From positions 248,001 to 312,000 of the forward strand of contig NZ_JBGJZL010000001.1 of assembly GCF_042610375.1 (NCBI RefSeq): a DNA stretch of 64,000 bases. Reading direction: 5' to 3'. This DNA is from CTSoil-075 sp042610375. GTDB taxonomy: Bacteria; Bacillota; Negativicutes; DSM-13327. The position numbers and the translations under genes were made by a program. Every line of letters begins with the position of its first letter. Position 1 is the stretch's first letter. The notes below the pieces were generated by a model. The model saw only the letters and a list, made by a program, of their open reading frames with translations. It ran no database searches and had not been told where the DNA came from. Shown here in pieces: positions 16,696 through 25,084 of this stretch.

Positions 16696-17499
16696 TCACA
16701 TTGCAACAATTGTTATATCATGATCATTGGCCATTTGCACGACCTTTTCACGGTCAATAATGAGTGTTTTACCGGCTTCAACGACTAGAGCCGTCGCACC
16801 AGCAGCACACATAGACTGCAATGTACTCATACCCACTGCTGGTACATCAAAGCGCAGGTCTTGACTGGGTTTGGAAACTTTGGCAACGGTTACGCCTCCT
16901 CGACCAAGTTCTCCGCCACGACGAATACAAACATCAGTACCTTCAATGGCTTCTACAGCCATAACAGCACATTTTTTGACTACAACAGTTTGTCCAATAT
17001 CTAAACGCCCCATCTCTTTGGCCATAGTAAAACCAAAGTCCATATCAGCACGTTCATCTACTGTTGGCGCGCGGCTTGTCAGTATGCCAGCGCTAGGCAT
17101 AAGGCTTCTAATCAAAGCAGTTTGATCAAGAATTGTAAAGCCTTCGCCTGCAAATTCTCGAACAAAAGCTAACATAATCGTATCATCACTGTTATCAGTC
17201 AGACTTGCTAATACCTTTTGAATGCGGCTATCAAGGGCTACAGTCCCTGTAAACATGAGTTCTTTCGTAACTTTGCCTAACATGGTGACTTGCGTAATGC
17301 CTTCATTTTTGAGCGTCGTCAATATTTCTTGTAATTGACCAACACTAATATGATATGTTTTATCAGCGACCTGTTCCAATTCTGGATCTACACCAGGAAC
17401 CACACCAATAGCAATCACGCTAAAGCCCATGCCGCGAGCGGCACGGGCAAATTGCACCGGCAATCCTCCGACACCGGCTAATAAACCTATACTTTTCAT
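16696..17499 (-). CDS. lpxI: LpxI, UDP-2,3-diacylglucosamine pyrophosphatase
   Basis: Hydrolyses UDP-2,3-diacylglucosamine to lipid X and UMP, the step done by LpxH in enterobacteria. The 267-residue protein belongs to the LpxI (former DUF1009) family: IGLLAGVGGLPVQFARAARGMGFSVIAIG, TMLGKVTKELMF, SDDTIMLAFVREFAGEGFTILDQT, GFTMAKEMGRLDIGQTVVVKKCAVMAVEAIEGTD, and DLRFDVPAVGMSTLQSMCAAGATALVVEAGKTLI. The ATG follows AGGAG at about 10 bases. It lies between lpxA and lpxB, as expected for the pathway, and no lpxH-like gene is seen. Confidence 0.94.
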   Translation of the reverse strand: MKSIGLLAGVGGLPVQFARAARGMGFSVIAIGVVPGVDPELEQVADKTYHISVGQLQEILTTLKNEGITQVTMLGKVTKELMFTGTVALDSRIQKVLASLTDNSDDTIMLAFVREFAGEGFTILDQTALIRSLMPSAGILTSRAPTVDERADMDFGFTMAKEMGRLDIGQTVVVKKCAVMAVEAIEGTDVCIRRGGELGRGGVTVAKVSKPSQDLRFDVPAVGMSTLQSMCAAGATALVVEAGKTLIIDREKVVQMANDHDITIVAM

Positions 17500-17511
17500 C
17501 CCTTTGCGCTC

Positions 17512-18336
17512 CTATTCCCCATCTCTACGACCACGGCAGACACCTCGTTCTACATTCCGTAGAAAACGTAGGAAATGCTCAACTTCAGGGTAAGATTCTA
17601 ATTCTTGCTCCATCATTTCAATTGCTTGAGCCAAACTTAATCCTGAGCGATATAATATTTTATACGCTTTTTTGATATTTTTTCTAGCTTCGATGCCAAT
17701 ACCTGCTCGTGCCATACCTACATTATTGAGACCTGATACACGTGCTGGATGACCATCAGCAATGACAAATGGCGGAATATCTTGTACAACTTTCGATGCA
17801 CCACCGATCATAGCATTCATTCCAATTTTTACAAACTGATGAACACCTGCCAACCCACCAATAATCGCACGATCCTCAACCACTACATGACCAGCTAACG
17901 TAGCAGCATTGGACATGACCACATGATTTCCAACTACGCAGTTATGGGCAACATGGGTATAAGCCATTAATAAACAGTCAGAACCAACCCGCGTTTCTTC
18001 ACCTTCACCAGTCGCGCGGTTCACAGTAGCAAATTCTCTAATTTTAGTATTATCACCAATGAACACATAACTTTTTTCACCACAAAATTTTAAATCTTGG
18101 GGTTCTGAGCCAATCGATGCACTTGGAAATATTGTACAATTTTTCCCAATGCTAGTCCAACCATCAATTACTACATGGGCGCCGATTTTTGTCCCCTCAC
18201 CAATGACTACATTTTCACCAATAACTGCATAGGGGCCAATCTCAACATCCTTGCCAATGCGAGACCCTGGATGAACAACTGCTGTCTCATGTATTTTACG
18301 CAGAGATATAACAACTTTTTCTGGTTTCATCTGCAC
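17512..18336 (-). CDS. lpxA: LpxA, UDP-GlcNAc acyltransferase
   Basis: First enzyme of lipid A synthesis, a cytoplasmic hexapeptide-repeat trimer that transfers a 3-hydroxyacyl chain from ACP to UDP-GlcNAc. The 274-residue product carries left-handed beta-helix repeats from about residue 15 (IHETAVVHPGSRIGKDVEIGPYAVIGENV), the catalytic-histidine region MAYTHVAHNCVVGNHVVMSN, VHQFVKIG, and a helical C-terminus. The start is uncertain: GTG at 18336 is 5 bases past AAGGAG, while ATG at 18330 is also possible. A 176-base gap with a nested stem separates it from fabZ. Acyl-chain length preference is not readable. Confidence 0.94.
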   Translation of the reverse strand: MQMKPEKVVISLRKIHETAVVHPGSRIGKDVEIGPYAVIGENVVIGEGTKIGAHVVIDGWTSIGKNCTIFPSASIGSEPQDLKFCGEKSYVFIGDNTKIREFATVNRATGEGEETRVGSDCLLMAYTHVAHNCVVGNHVVMSNAATLAGHVVVEDRAIIGGLAGVHQFVKIGMNAMIGGASKVVQDIPPFVIADGHPARVSGLNNVGMARAGIGIEARKNIKKAYKILYRSGLSLAQAIEMMEQELESYPEVEHFLRFLRNVERGVCRGRRDGE

Positions 18337-18424
18337 ATCAACTCCTTCTCTAGTAAGTACCTTCGACTTACCGTTTTACTTGCTGTCTTTATAATCCGAC
18401 TGATTAGTCTGATTGTGACAAGTT

Positions 18425-18490
18425 AAATTCGGTCAAAATAAGTCATTTGCGGTAAAATCTATTTATTACCTGAATTTATAGACCGAACTT
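18425..18490 (-). other. Nested stem-loop in the fabZ-lpxA gap
   Basis: The 176-base gap between fabZ and lpxA contains TTCGGTC (18428-18434) pairing with GACCGAA (18481-18487), enclosing GGTAA/TTACC (18451-18455 with 18466-18470). No T-run follows, so it is not an obvious terminator. It could be a processing site or an mRNA stability or attenuation element inside the operon. Confidence 0.4.
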
Positions 18491-18512
18491 CACTACTTTT
18501 CTTCTTTTTTCT

Positions 18513-18941
18513 TTACTTTTGTGCCAAAGCAAATAAAAATTCACCTTCAGCGACAAGCTGTTCGTCAACAAAAGACTGTACCCATAGTTTTCCCATGCCG
18601 CTCCGCACCTTAATAATTTCAGCGACCATCCGTAATTGATCACCTGGTACTACAGGTTTTCTAAATTTAACACGATCCATACCAGCAAAGAAGGCCAATT
18701 TCCCCCGATTTTCATCAGGATAGAGCATTGCAACTCCACCGACTTGAGCCATAGCTTCTAATATCAAAACTCCAGGCATTACAGGATGCCCTGGAAAATG
18801 TCCTTGAAAAAACTGTTCATTGATCGTGACGTTCTTAATGCCAACAGCTCTTTTCATTGGTTCAAGTTCAATAATACGATCTACTAATAAAAATGGGTAA
18901 CGATGGGGAATGACTTTTTGTATTTCAGTTGCAGACAACAT
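18513..18941 (-). CDS. fabZ: FabZ, 3-hydroxyacyl-ACP dehydratase
   Basis: Hot-dog-fold dehydratase of fatty acid elongation, competing with LpxA and LpxD for 3-hydroxyacyl-ACP. The 142-residue product has IPHRYPFLLVDRI, the active-site histidine block QGHFPGHPVMPGVLILEAMAQVGG (about 47-70), and DRVKFRKPVVPGDQL. Length and motifs are standard. It lies between lpxC and lpxA, a common arrangement that balances phospholipid and lipid A synthesis. Confidence 0.96.
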   Translation of the reverse strand: MLSATEIQKVIPHRYPFLLVDRIIELEPMKRAVGIKNVTINEQFFQGHFPGHPVMPGVLILEAMAQVGGVAMLYPDENRGKLAFFAGMDRVKFRKPVVPGDQLRMVAEIIKVRSGMGKLWVQSFVDEQLVAEGEFLFALAQK

Positions 18942-19016
18942 TTACTTTCAGCTCCCTCTATAATATATGTTTTTATCGCCAAAATGCTAACACATTGTCT
19001 CGTTAGCAATTGAGTT

Positions 19017-19841
19017 TTATTTACTACAAGATTCAATAATTTTTTTAGCCAGTGCAGTATTAATGGCATGACTGGATTTAACGGCAATGACATGACCTTT
19101 AATACGACCAACAAGAGCTAAATCTCCAACAACATCTAAAATTTTATGACGTACCAGCTCATCGGAAAATCGCAGTGGTGTCAATACTGTTTCATCATCA
19201 TATACCACGACATTTTCTAAACTACCACCCAAAGCGAGGCCCTGATCCTGCAGTAATTTAACTTCATGCATAAAACCAATAGTACGTGCTGACGCAATTT
19301 CTTTCACAAATGTTTCTGTGTTGATTTCATAATCGCCAAATTGTACTCCAAGCATGGGGTGAGGATTAATCGACGTAAAAGTAATTCGAAAACCATCATA
19401 AGGTACGATCGTAATAAAGCTATCATTTACTCGTATTGTTTGCGCTTCTTTTACATCAATGATGTTGCGTAATGCCTCTTGCTCTACACTGCCAGCTTCT
19501 TCAAGCAGACGTACAAAGGGTAATGAACTACCATCTGCTACAGGCGGTTCTACTGAATTAATTTCTATTAAACAATTATCGATTCCCATGGCATAAAAAG
19601 CGGCCAAGAGATGTTCCACTGTAAAAACTTTAGCAACTCCGCTTTCAAGAGTCGTCGCTCGCATGGCATTTGTAACATTGCCAGCAACGGCTGCTACCTG
19701 GGGTATCCCTGGTAAATCAGTCCGAGCAAAGATGATGCCTGAATTTATAGGTGCCGGATGAAGAGTTATCGTTACACTTTTCCCTGAATGTAGCCCTATA
19801 CCCGTATATGTTACAGTTTTCGCTACTGTTGTTTGCTGCAT
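19017..19841 (-). CDS. lpxC: LpxC, UDP-3-O-acyl-GlcNAc deacetylase
   Basis: Zinc deacetylase and committed step of lipid A synthesis. The 274-residue protein starts QQTTVAKTVTYTGIGLHSGK, with zinc-ligand histidine in VEHLLAAFYAMGIDNC, and the HKILD motif RHKILDVVGDLALVGRIKGHVIAVKSSHAIN, which supplies the second histidine, the aspartate and the catalytic histidine near the C-terminus. It is shorter than E. coli LpxC (305) and lacks the C-terminal tail used there for regulated proteolysis, so control is likely transcriptional. AGGAGGG lies 6 bases before ATG, and a weak sigma-H-like promoter is just upstream. Confidence 0.96.
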   Translation of the reverse strand: MQQTTVAKTVTYTGIGLHSGKSVTITLHPAPINSGIIFARTDLPGIPQVAAVAGNVTNAMRATTLESGVAKVFTVEHLLAAFYAMGIDNCLIEINSVEPPVADGSSLPFVRLLEEAGSVEQEALRNIIDVKEAQTIRVNDSFITIVPYDGFRITFTSINPHPMLGVQFGDYEINTETFVKEIASARTIGFMHEVKLLQDQGLALGGSLENVVVYDDETVLTPLRFSDELVRHKILDVVGDLALVGRIKGHVIAVKSSHAINTALAKKIIESCSK

Positions 19842-19869
19842 AATACCCTCCTGATATGATAACCTTTAT

Positions 19870-19898
19870 ACATTCTATAGAATATTTCACTTCCCTGC
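19870..19898 (-). promoter_or_regulatory. Sigma-H-like promoter upstream of lpxC
   Basis: GCAGGGAAG, an 11-base spacer and ATAGAATGT on the minus strand fit RNAGGAWWW-N11-RNNGAATWW with three mismatches (AGGG for AGGA, and a G at the last -35 position and at one W position of the -10). It would start transcription near 19862, about 20 bases before the lpxC start, at the head of the long lipid A/LPS operon. Confidence 0.42.
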
Positions 19899-19957
19899 AA
19901 GAGCTTTCTACAGAAATTATTTGAAATTGAGGAAAAATCACGATATCTCTTCACCTT

Positions 19958-20731
19958 TTATACAATGATTTTGCTATTTAGAGTCCGTGCATTCGTCATT
20001 TGCTGATATTCAATCAACTCTTTATACTGTCGTCCAATATGAGACTGAGGCTGCCCAAATACGATTTCAGGCACACCCTCTTCGACAATACTTCCTTTAT
20101 CCATGAGTACAATTCGATCAGCGACATGAATCGCAAATGATATTTCATGAGTAACTACTAGCATAGTACTTGCACGATATTTTGCTAATTCTTCCATAAT
20201 CACTAATACTTCTCTTACTAAAATAGGATCAAGAGAAGCCGTTGGCTCATCCCATAGCATAAGTTCTGGTTCAAAGGCGAGTGCGCGGGCAATCCCTATC
20301 CGCTGTTGCTGCCCACCTGACATTTCAACAGGTTTATGATCTGGTCGATCTTCTAGTCCAACCTTACCCAATGCCTCCATTGCCTTGTCATAGGCCACTT
20401 CTTTCGGTACACCATCCATGACAAGTCCCAGCATGACATTTTCGACTGCTGTCAAACGACCAATCAAATTAAACTGTTGGAATACAAATCCAATACGTTT
20501 ACGAATATTTTTTAATTCCTCAGCAGACAAGTCAGTCATCTCAGTACCAGCAAAGCATATAGAACCGCTATCAGGATTAATCAAACGATTAATCGTGCGA
20601 ATAGTCGTTGATTTACCACAACCAGATGGCCCCATCAGTACGACTGTCTCACCGCGCTTGACATGCAAGTTCAGATTATTCACTGCTACCACGCTGCCAA
20701 ATTTTTTATAAAGATTTTCAATCGTCAGCAT
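19958..20731 (-). CDS. ABC transporter ATPase of the GlnQ/MetN type, partner of the large permease
   Basis: ATPase subunit of 257 residues with Walker A MGPSGCGKSTTIR (about 33-45), Q-loop VFQQFNLIGRLTAVENV, signature MSGGQQQRIGIARAL, Walker B LMLWDEPTASLDP and switch VTHEISFAI. It most resembles ATPases of polar amino acid uptake systems, but the only permease nearby is the 776-residue protein encoded 18 bases upstream, which is not of that type. No substrate-binding protein accompanies them. AGGAGGT stands before ATG. It lies between lpxC and a lipid A acyltransferase, so a role in envelope biogenesis or a lipid-linked substrate is plausible but unproven. Confidence 0.82.
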   Translation of the reverse strand: MLTIENLYKKFGSVVAVNNLNLHVKRGETVVLMGPSGCGKSTTIRTINRLINPDSGSICFAGTEMTDLSAEELKNIRKRIGFVFQQFNLIGRLTAVENVMLGLVMDGVPKEVAYDKAMEALGKVGLEDRPDHKPVEMSGGQQQRIGIARALAFEPELMLWDEPTASLDPILVREVLVIMEELAKYRASTMLVVTHEISFAIHVADRIVLMDKGSIVEEGVPEIVFGQPQSHIGRQYKELIEYQQMTNARTLNSKIIV

Positions 20732-20749
20732 GCTGCTACCTCCTCTCTG

Positions 20750-23080
20750 TTATTTAAATTTTACATGACGTTGATTTAATTTTTGCAGCAAACCAGGACG
20801 TCCGCTTGGAATGACAATTTCTCGCATGATTTCATCCATTGATAACCCCAAGGACTGTCCAGCCATAATTTCTTCTCCTGAAACAGGGCTGATCTTTTCA
20901 GTATAGCTCGCGACAATAAGGCCTAGTACTGCGCCGATGATCGGTACGCATACCCAAGGCAGATAAGGAATACCAGCGCGTGTTAGGATAAAGGTAACCG
21001 TTAAGATGACTGCGCCTACTGCCATACCATAACAACGTTCTGGAGTCGCTAAAGCTGTGAGAATCTTACCTTTTTTAATAACCCGTCTGCGCCGTATAAC
21101 GGTCATCACTGCCGTATGATCAAGAGCTAAGAATAACAAAGTTAACACGCTTGCTGTCATCGCAGCTAAAATAGCCCGTACTTCATTCAATACTCCATAT
21201 AACTCACCACGAGGATTGGGTTCGATCACTCCCAAGTCCGTAGAATATAAGGAGACATTATGATGTCCGACTTGATTATACACAACAGGTGTTATGGCAT
21301 CAATACTCATATTGCTTGTCGTAAGAATTTGAATTCGTTCACCAGGAATGACTTGTCCAGCGATAAACTTATCTAATAAATTGACCGAATGGTTAATTTC
21401 ATCATCTTTCAAATTTGGTACGGACGCTGACATATATTGAAGCTGAGTCGTCATAAGAGGAATGTTAAGTTGTCCAAGTTGTGCCAACCGATTCGTCACA
21501 CTGGCCAGGTTATTTTGCGTACCATTCACATCGAAAGCCTGCAATGTTCCAATTGCGTTGTGCCCATTCACAACAATATTATCAATGGCTCCTTTAGCCT
21601 TTCGCGCATCAGCGGCAACATGATCAAGAGCACCTAAACCAGATTTTAATGTCCCTATATTTCTTTGCGCACTCGATAACGTATCAAGGGTAGCCCCAAC
21701 ATCTCCATTCAGCAATTTAAAGACCTGTAAAGTATTCACTAAGCCCCCCATTGCCCTTGATGAACTATCCAACTGACCTTGTAATGCACTTGTATCAATA
21801 TTGGCTAAACCAGCTGTAGCTGACTGAATCGTATTTCCAGCCGATTCTAAACTATCTAAAGTTTGATTGACAACTTTTATACTGGCACCATAGTTATTTA
21901 ATGTCGTAGTCGCAATGCTACTTAAATTTTGTACATCACTGGCAAAACCAGGGATCTGGCTAACAACCTTAGAAGTTTCAGCAAGAGCGCCACTCAGCTC
22001 CTGCCTTGGATTACGAATTGTAGCTGTCCCTATAGAAGAACCAATCATATTATTTGTTACTTTATAACCCTGGGGATTCATGAGAGCAGCCGCATCATTT
22101 TGAGTAATCTTACCTTCTACTGATCCGTCAGGACGTACCCCAGTGATTTCGACTATGATATTATTTTTACTTATAGGTTCACCAAGGGCTAAAGGCGTTG
22201 GCGAACTAGAAAAAGCTACAAAATCTCCCTTCGACACTTTTTCATTACCATTGACTGCAATAACAACTTGACTTGCATAGGCCTGAAGGAAGCGTTTAAG
22301 TTCCATCATGGTACTGACCATATATGTCATGTCATCATTTTTTCCATCAATCGATACATTTTGTGCATATTCCAGTTGTAATTGAGTTTGCATAGCGTTT
22401 GCAATCCCTTCACCCATACGAATAGGATTTTGCGGTTCACTACCAACTGGGAAACTGATTTCAATAACCTGATACTTTTTGAGTAATTCTTTAATCGCCC
22501 CATTGACTGCTGTTGATTGATCAAGAGACGTCAATACGACACCTAGGGATGCACCATCATGAAAAGCAAAGCGCACGCCAGGCATTTGACTAATTTTTTC
22601 AATCAACATATTTTTGGCACCTTCAGGTACACCACGTAGAGTGAGGCGCGGTTCTGTGAGCACTCCGACACCAGCACCACCAGGAATTCCACCAAATATT
22701 TTTCCTAAATCTTCATAGGTATTTTTAGTTTTATATTCTTCAGGCACAGCTATAAAAAAAGAAGTCTTACCAGTAATGGTCGGACCTTCTTTCATCCTCG
22801 CCCCTGGAAAAACTTCATCAATGATTTTCTGAATATGAACGGCTGTATCCTCTTTCATCTCTTCTCGAGATTGAATAATAAAATCATATTCACCATAATC
22901 ACCGACTAAATTAGCGAGGGTTTTCGAAAAATAAGAATTAGCAGCCAAAGATACCGTTCCAGCCAAAAGTGAACCAATCACAATACTGACTAGGATAAGA
23001 ATTAAGATATCTCGCTTAAATGAATTCTTGATTACGCTAGTAATCATTATGTTTTTATTTTTTTTCACCATAGTAGACAT
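20750..23080 (-). CDS. Large ABC permease with about 585-residue extracytoplasmic domain, function unknown
   Basis: Product of 776 residues from the ATG at 23080 (AAAGAGGTGA 7 bases upstream; earlier in-frame codons lack a good site). It has one transmembrane helix at about 25-47, a long extracytoplasmic region to about 635, then three helices near 637-660, 684-702 and 706-726, and a short cytoplasmic tail. This 1+3 arrangement is that of FtsX/MacB/LolC-type permeases, but the periplasmic part is far larger and from about 380 to 590 is rich in helical S/N/Q/L repeats that look like coiled coil. The ATPase gene follows at 18 bases. I do not recognise a named family. Location inside the LPS cluster suggests envelope or lipid-related work. 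Confidence 0.75.
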   Translation of the reverse strand: MSTMVKKNKNIMITSVIKNSFKRDILILILVSIVIGSLLAGTVSLAANSYFSKTLANLVGDYGEYDFIIQSREEMKEDTAVHIQKIIDEVFPGARMKEGPTITGKTSFFIAVPEEYKTKNTYEDLGKIFGGIPGGAGVGVLTEPRLTLRGVPEGAKNMLIEKISQMPGVRFAFHDGASLGVVLTSLDQSTAVNGAIKELLKKYQVIEISFPVGSEPQNPIRMGEGIANAMQTQLQLEYAQNVSIDGKNDDMTYMVSTMMELKRFLQAYASQVVIAVNGNEKVSKGDFVAFSSSPTPLALGEPISKNNIIVEITGVRPDGSVEGKITQNDAAALMNPQGYKVTNNMIGSSIGTATIRNPRQELSGALAETSKVVSQIPGFASDVQNLSSIATTTLNNYGASIKVVNQTLDSLESAGNTIQSATAGLANIDTSALQGQLDSSSRAMGGLVNTLQVFKLLNGDVGATLDTLSSAQRNIGTLKSGLGALDHVAADARKAKGAIDNIVVNGHNAIGTLQAFDVNGTQNNLASVTNRLAQLGQLNIPLMTTQLQYMSASVPNLKDDEINHSVNLLDKFIAGQVIPGERIQILTTSNMSIDAITPVVYNQVGHHNVSLYSTDLGVIEPNPRGELYGVLNEVRAILAAMTASVLTLLFLALDHTAVMTVIRRRRVIKKGKILTALATPERCYGMAVGAVILTVTFILTRAGIPYLPWVCVPIIGAVLGLIVASYTEKISPVSGEEIMAGQSLGLSMDEIMREIVIPSGRPGLLQKLNQRHVKFK

Positions 23081-23110
23081 GATATAGTCACCTCTTTCCT
23101 TCAAGGATCA

Positions 23111-23140
23111 ATTATATCACGTATATCACTTTATAGTCTA
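23111..23140 (-). promoter_or_regulatory. Possible sigma-A promoter of the large permease gene
   Basis: TAGACT (23135-23140), an 18-base spacer and a consensus TATAAT (23111-23116) on the minus strand lie about 30 bases before the start codon. A 12-bp palindrome AAGTATATACTT (23142-23153) adjoins the -35 element and could be an operator. Confidence 0.4.
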
Positions 23141-23248
23141 TAAGTATATACTTTTATCGCTAAATGTATATATTGGAATTTATGTAATAGAGTTTTCCTC
23201 CTCATGTTGAAGAAAATGCAAAGCAATGCACTTTATATAAAAAAGCAT

Positions 23249-23285
23249 AAAAAAAGTTACTTTTTATTAGAAAGCAACCTTTTTA
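23249..23285 (-). terminator. Terminator of the second LpxL-like gene
   Basis: An imperfect stem (AAAAAGGTT-CTTT with AAAG-AAC) followed by a run of seven T on the minus strand lies just past the stop codon of the 23292-24158 gene. Confidence 0.65.
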
Positions 23286-23291
23286 CATTCT

Positions 23292-24158
23292 TTATTTAAT
23301 TTGTGGAGTATTTTTCCAACGATTATGCAACCAAAACCATTCATGAGGATGTTGGCGTACGTGATGCTCAATCGTCCTTGTTAATTCTTGAGTCGTCTTA
23401 CGAATATCTTCCTCCCGACTATCGGTCCGTTCAACCCACACAGCAGGATGCAATACAACATTGTGAGTACCATCAGTATTTTCAGTGATAAATGCTGGAA
23501 CAATCGGTGAATCTTTCATTCGAGCCAAGGCTGCCGCTCCTTGAGGTGTGGAAGCTAAGCGACCAAAAAATTCAACCATCACACCATCGCTATGAGCATC
23601 CTGATCCATAATGAGACCAATCACTCGCCCTTCTCCTAGCATCTTAACCATTTCTCGTACACCAGTTTTATAGGTAATATGCATACCTGACATTCTACGA
23701 TATTCATTAATAAATTTATCCATCTCTGCATTCGTCTGTTTTTGAGCCACACCGATCAAAGGAAAACCATACATGGCCAAAGCGGCACCAAGGAGCTCCC
23801 AATTACCACTATGAGCGGTAGCCAATATCGCTCCTTTCCCATGTTTCAGAGCCTCATCTAGATATTCACAGCCTTGGTAATGTACATAATCTTTCATATG
23901 ATTGGCTTTAAAGTTTGGCATATTCAGTACTTCCATGAACATTTTACCAAAACGTGTGGTACTCCGTTTAGCAATCTCAGTCGCCTGATACGGATCAAGA
24001 GACAGACTAATCATAATATTTTCCTTAGCCATTTTTTTCCTTTTAGTAGGCACAATCAGCCAACAAAAAGCACCTAGCATTTTTCCGATCCTTTGCCAGA
24101 TAGGGGGTGGTAACATACAGACGATACGACTGACTATTTTTACTAATTGATAAACCAT
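23292..24158 (-). CDS. LpxL/HtrB-family lipid A acyltransferase 2
   Basis: Second acyltransferase of the lipid A late-acyltransferase family, 288 residues. It shows the catalytic TAHSGNWELLGAALAMYGFPLIGV block, a conserved GLIMDQDAHSDGVMVEFFGR block, SPIVPAFITENTDG, and the ending HPHEWFWLHNRWKNTP. Same length class and order of motifs as the copy at 8193-9092 but clearly divergent. It is flanked by terminators on both sides, so it looks like a single-gene unit or one read through from yjbH. AAAGGAG precedes the ATG. It may add the second secondary acyl chain to lipid A; alternatively it acts on another lipid. Confidence 0.88.
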   Translation of the reverse strand: MVYQLVKIVSRIVCMLPPPIWQRIGKMLGAFCWLIVPTKRKKMAKENIMISLSLDPYQATEIAKRSTTRFGKMFMEVLNMPNFKANHMKDYVHYQGCEYLDEALKHGKGAILATAHSGNWELLGAALAMYGFPLIGVAQKQTNAEMDKFINEYRRMSGMHITYKTGVREMVKMLGEGRVIGLIMDQDAHSDGVMVEFFGRLASTPQGAAALARMKDSPIVPAFITENTDGTHNVVLHPAVWVERTDSREEDIRKTTQELTRTIEHHVRQHPHEWFWLHNRWKNTPQIK

Positions 24159-24174
24159 AGCTTCTCCTTTCTTA

Positions 24175-24225
24175 AAAAGGACAAAGACACAAAGACAATC
24201 TATGCTTTGCGTCTTTGCCTTTTTT
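24175..24225 (-). terminator. Terminator of the yjbH-like gene
   Basis: A long stem with one interruption (AAAAAGG-CAAAGAC-CAAAG paired with CTTTG-GTCTTTG-CCTTTTT) ends on the minus strand in CCTTTTTAAG. It lies directly after the 24228-24854 gene. Confidence 0.75.
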
Positions 24226-24227
24226 GT

Positions 24228-24854
24228 TTAATTGGTAAAACTAATCCCAATATAGCCATCATGATTACGTACGCCTGCATCAAGTTTAAGTCCTGGTACG
24301 ATTGATAAACGAGCACCATAATTCATCACTTTGCCATCATATTCAGCAATCAAAGTCGTTGCTGGAAAGGCATTGTTACCGGTGAGAACACTCAGGGGAT
24401 TAATGGTTTTCTCAATACCCCCAAATACACCGTTAAATCGTCCATTCCCTGTACCTGCATGTATTCTAAAACCAAAAGGTAAGGCTTTACTTGCTACAGC
24501 ATAGAGAGAACGTTGACCACGATTCGCCATATCTTCGACACCTATGGATAAACCAGGAGTCATTATCGTTTCTGGAACTAAACCAAATTTAGCATTTACA
24601 TAACTTTCGTTTTTCTGTCCATCATAACGGAATGCAGCCACACCGATTTCTAGATTAGGTGCTATATTGGTATTAAAGGTACCAACTCCGCCATCTTTCA
24701 GGTGGTAATACCCCACTGAAACTTGTCCACCTCTAAGTACATCTGCTGTCGGAGTGTTAATGAGACCTGTTGATCCATTCACTGAAGGTGCAGCTAATAC
24801 AGGCATTGTTGTCATGAGTAAGGAACAAGTTAGCCCCACCATTATTTTTTTCAT
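24228..24854 (-). CDS. yjbH: YjbH-domain outer-membrane protein (short form)
   Basis: Product of 208 residues with a signal peptide (about 1-21, ending VLA/A) and the YjbH family opening PSVNGSTGLINTPTADVLRGGQVSVGYYH, followed by alternating amphipathic strands to the C-terminus. E. coli YjbH, an outer-membrane protein of an exopolysaccharide locus, is about 700 residues; this form keeps only one domain of about 190 residues, enough for a small beta-barrel. ATG at 24854 (AAGGAG at 8 bases) is preferred over the adjoining GTG. No other yjb genes are here. It has its own sigma-H-like promoter and terminator. Function in this clade is unknown. Confidence 0.75.
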   Translation of the reverse strand: MKKIMVGLTCSLLMTTMPVLAAPSVNGSTGLINTPTADVLRGGQVSVGYYHLKDGGVGTFNTNIAPNLEIGVAAFRYDGQKNESYVNAKFGLVPETIMTPGLSIGVEDMANRGQRSLYAVASKALPFGFRIHAGTGNGRFNGVFGGIEKTINPLSVLTGNNAFPATTLIAEYDGKVMNYGARLSIVPGLKLDAGVRNHDGYIGISFTN

Positions 24855-24995
24855 CACTGTTACTCCTTAAAAATAAATAATCTTAACAACGTTATAGAAT
24901 CCATTTAACTTTATAAAGGCAATCGTCAGTCTGTTCCAACTATCATTTCTAACAGACTATCACTCCCTTGAGAAAATTCCTAATGGATTCTATAT

Positions 24996-25024
24996 ATATT
25001 CAGCACGAATAAATAAGTTCCTGC
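24996..25024 (-). promoter_or_regulatory. Sigma-H-like promoter of the yjbH-like gene
   Basis: GCAGGAACT, an 11-base spacer and GCTGAATAT on the minus strand match RNAGGAWWW-N11-RNNGAATWW with a single mismatch (C at one W position). The leader would be about 130 bases. Confidence 0.55.
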
Positions 25025-25052
25025 TTACCTAGCTGGGTTAATATATGGTAAA

Positions 25053-25084
25053 AAAAATAGAGGCAATGATTGCTCTCTATTTTT
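25053..25084 (-). terminator. Terminator overlapping the lpxD stop codon
   Basis: AAAAATAGAG pairs with CTCTATTTTT around an inner CAAT/ATTG stem, followed by eight T on the minus strand. The lpxD stop codon is inside the left arm, so termination begins immediately after translation ends. Confidence 0.85.

Noticed and set aside
19958..20731. Amino-acid importer ATPase (GlnQ) as a literal annotation
   Set aside because: There is no amino-acid permease or binding protein nearby; the adjacent permease is FtsX/MacB-like, so the substrate should not be inferred from ATPase similarity.
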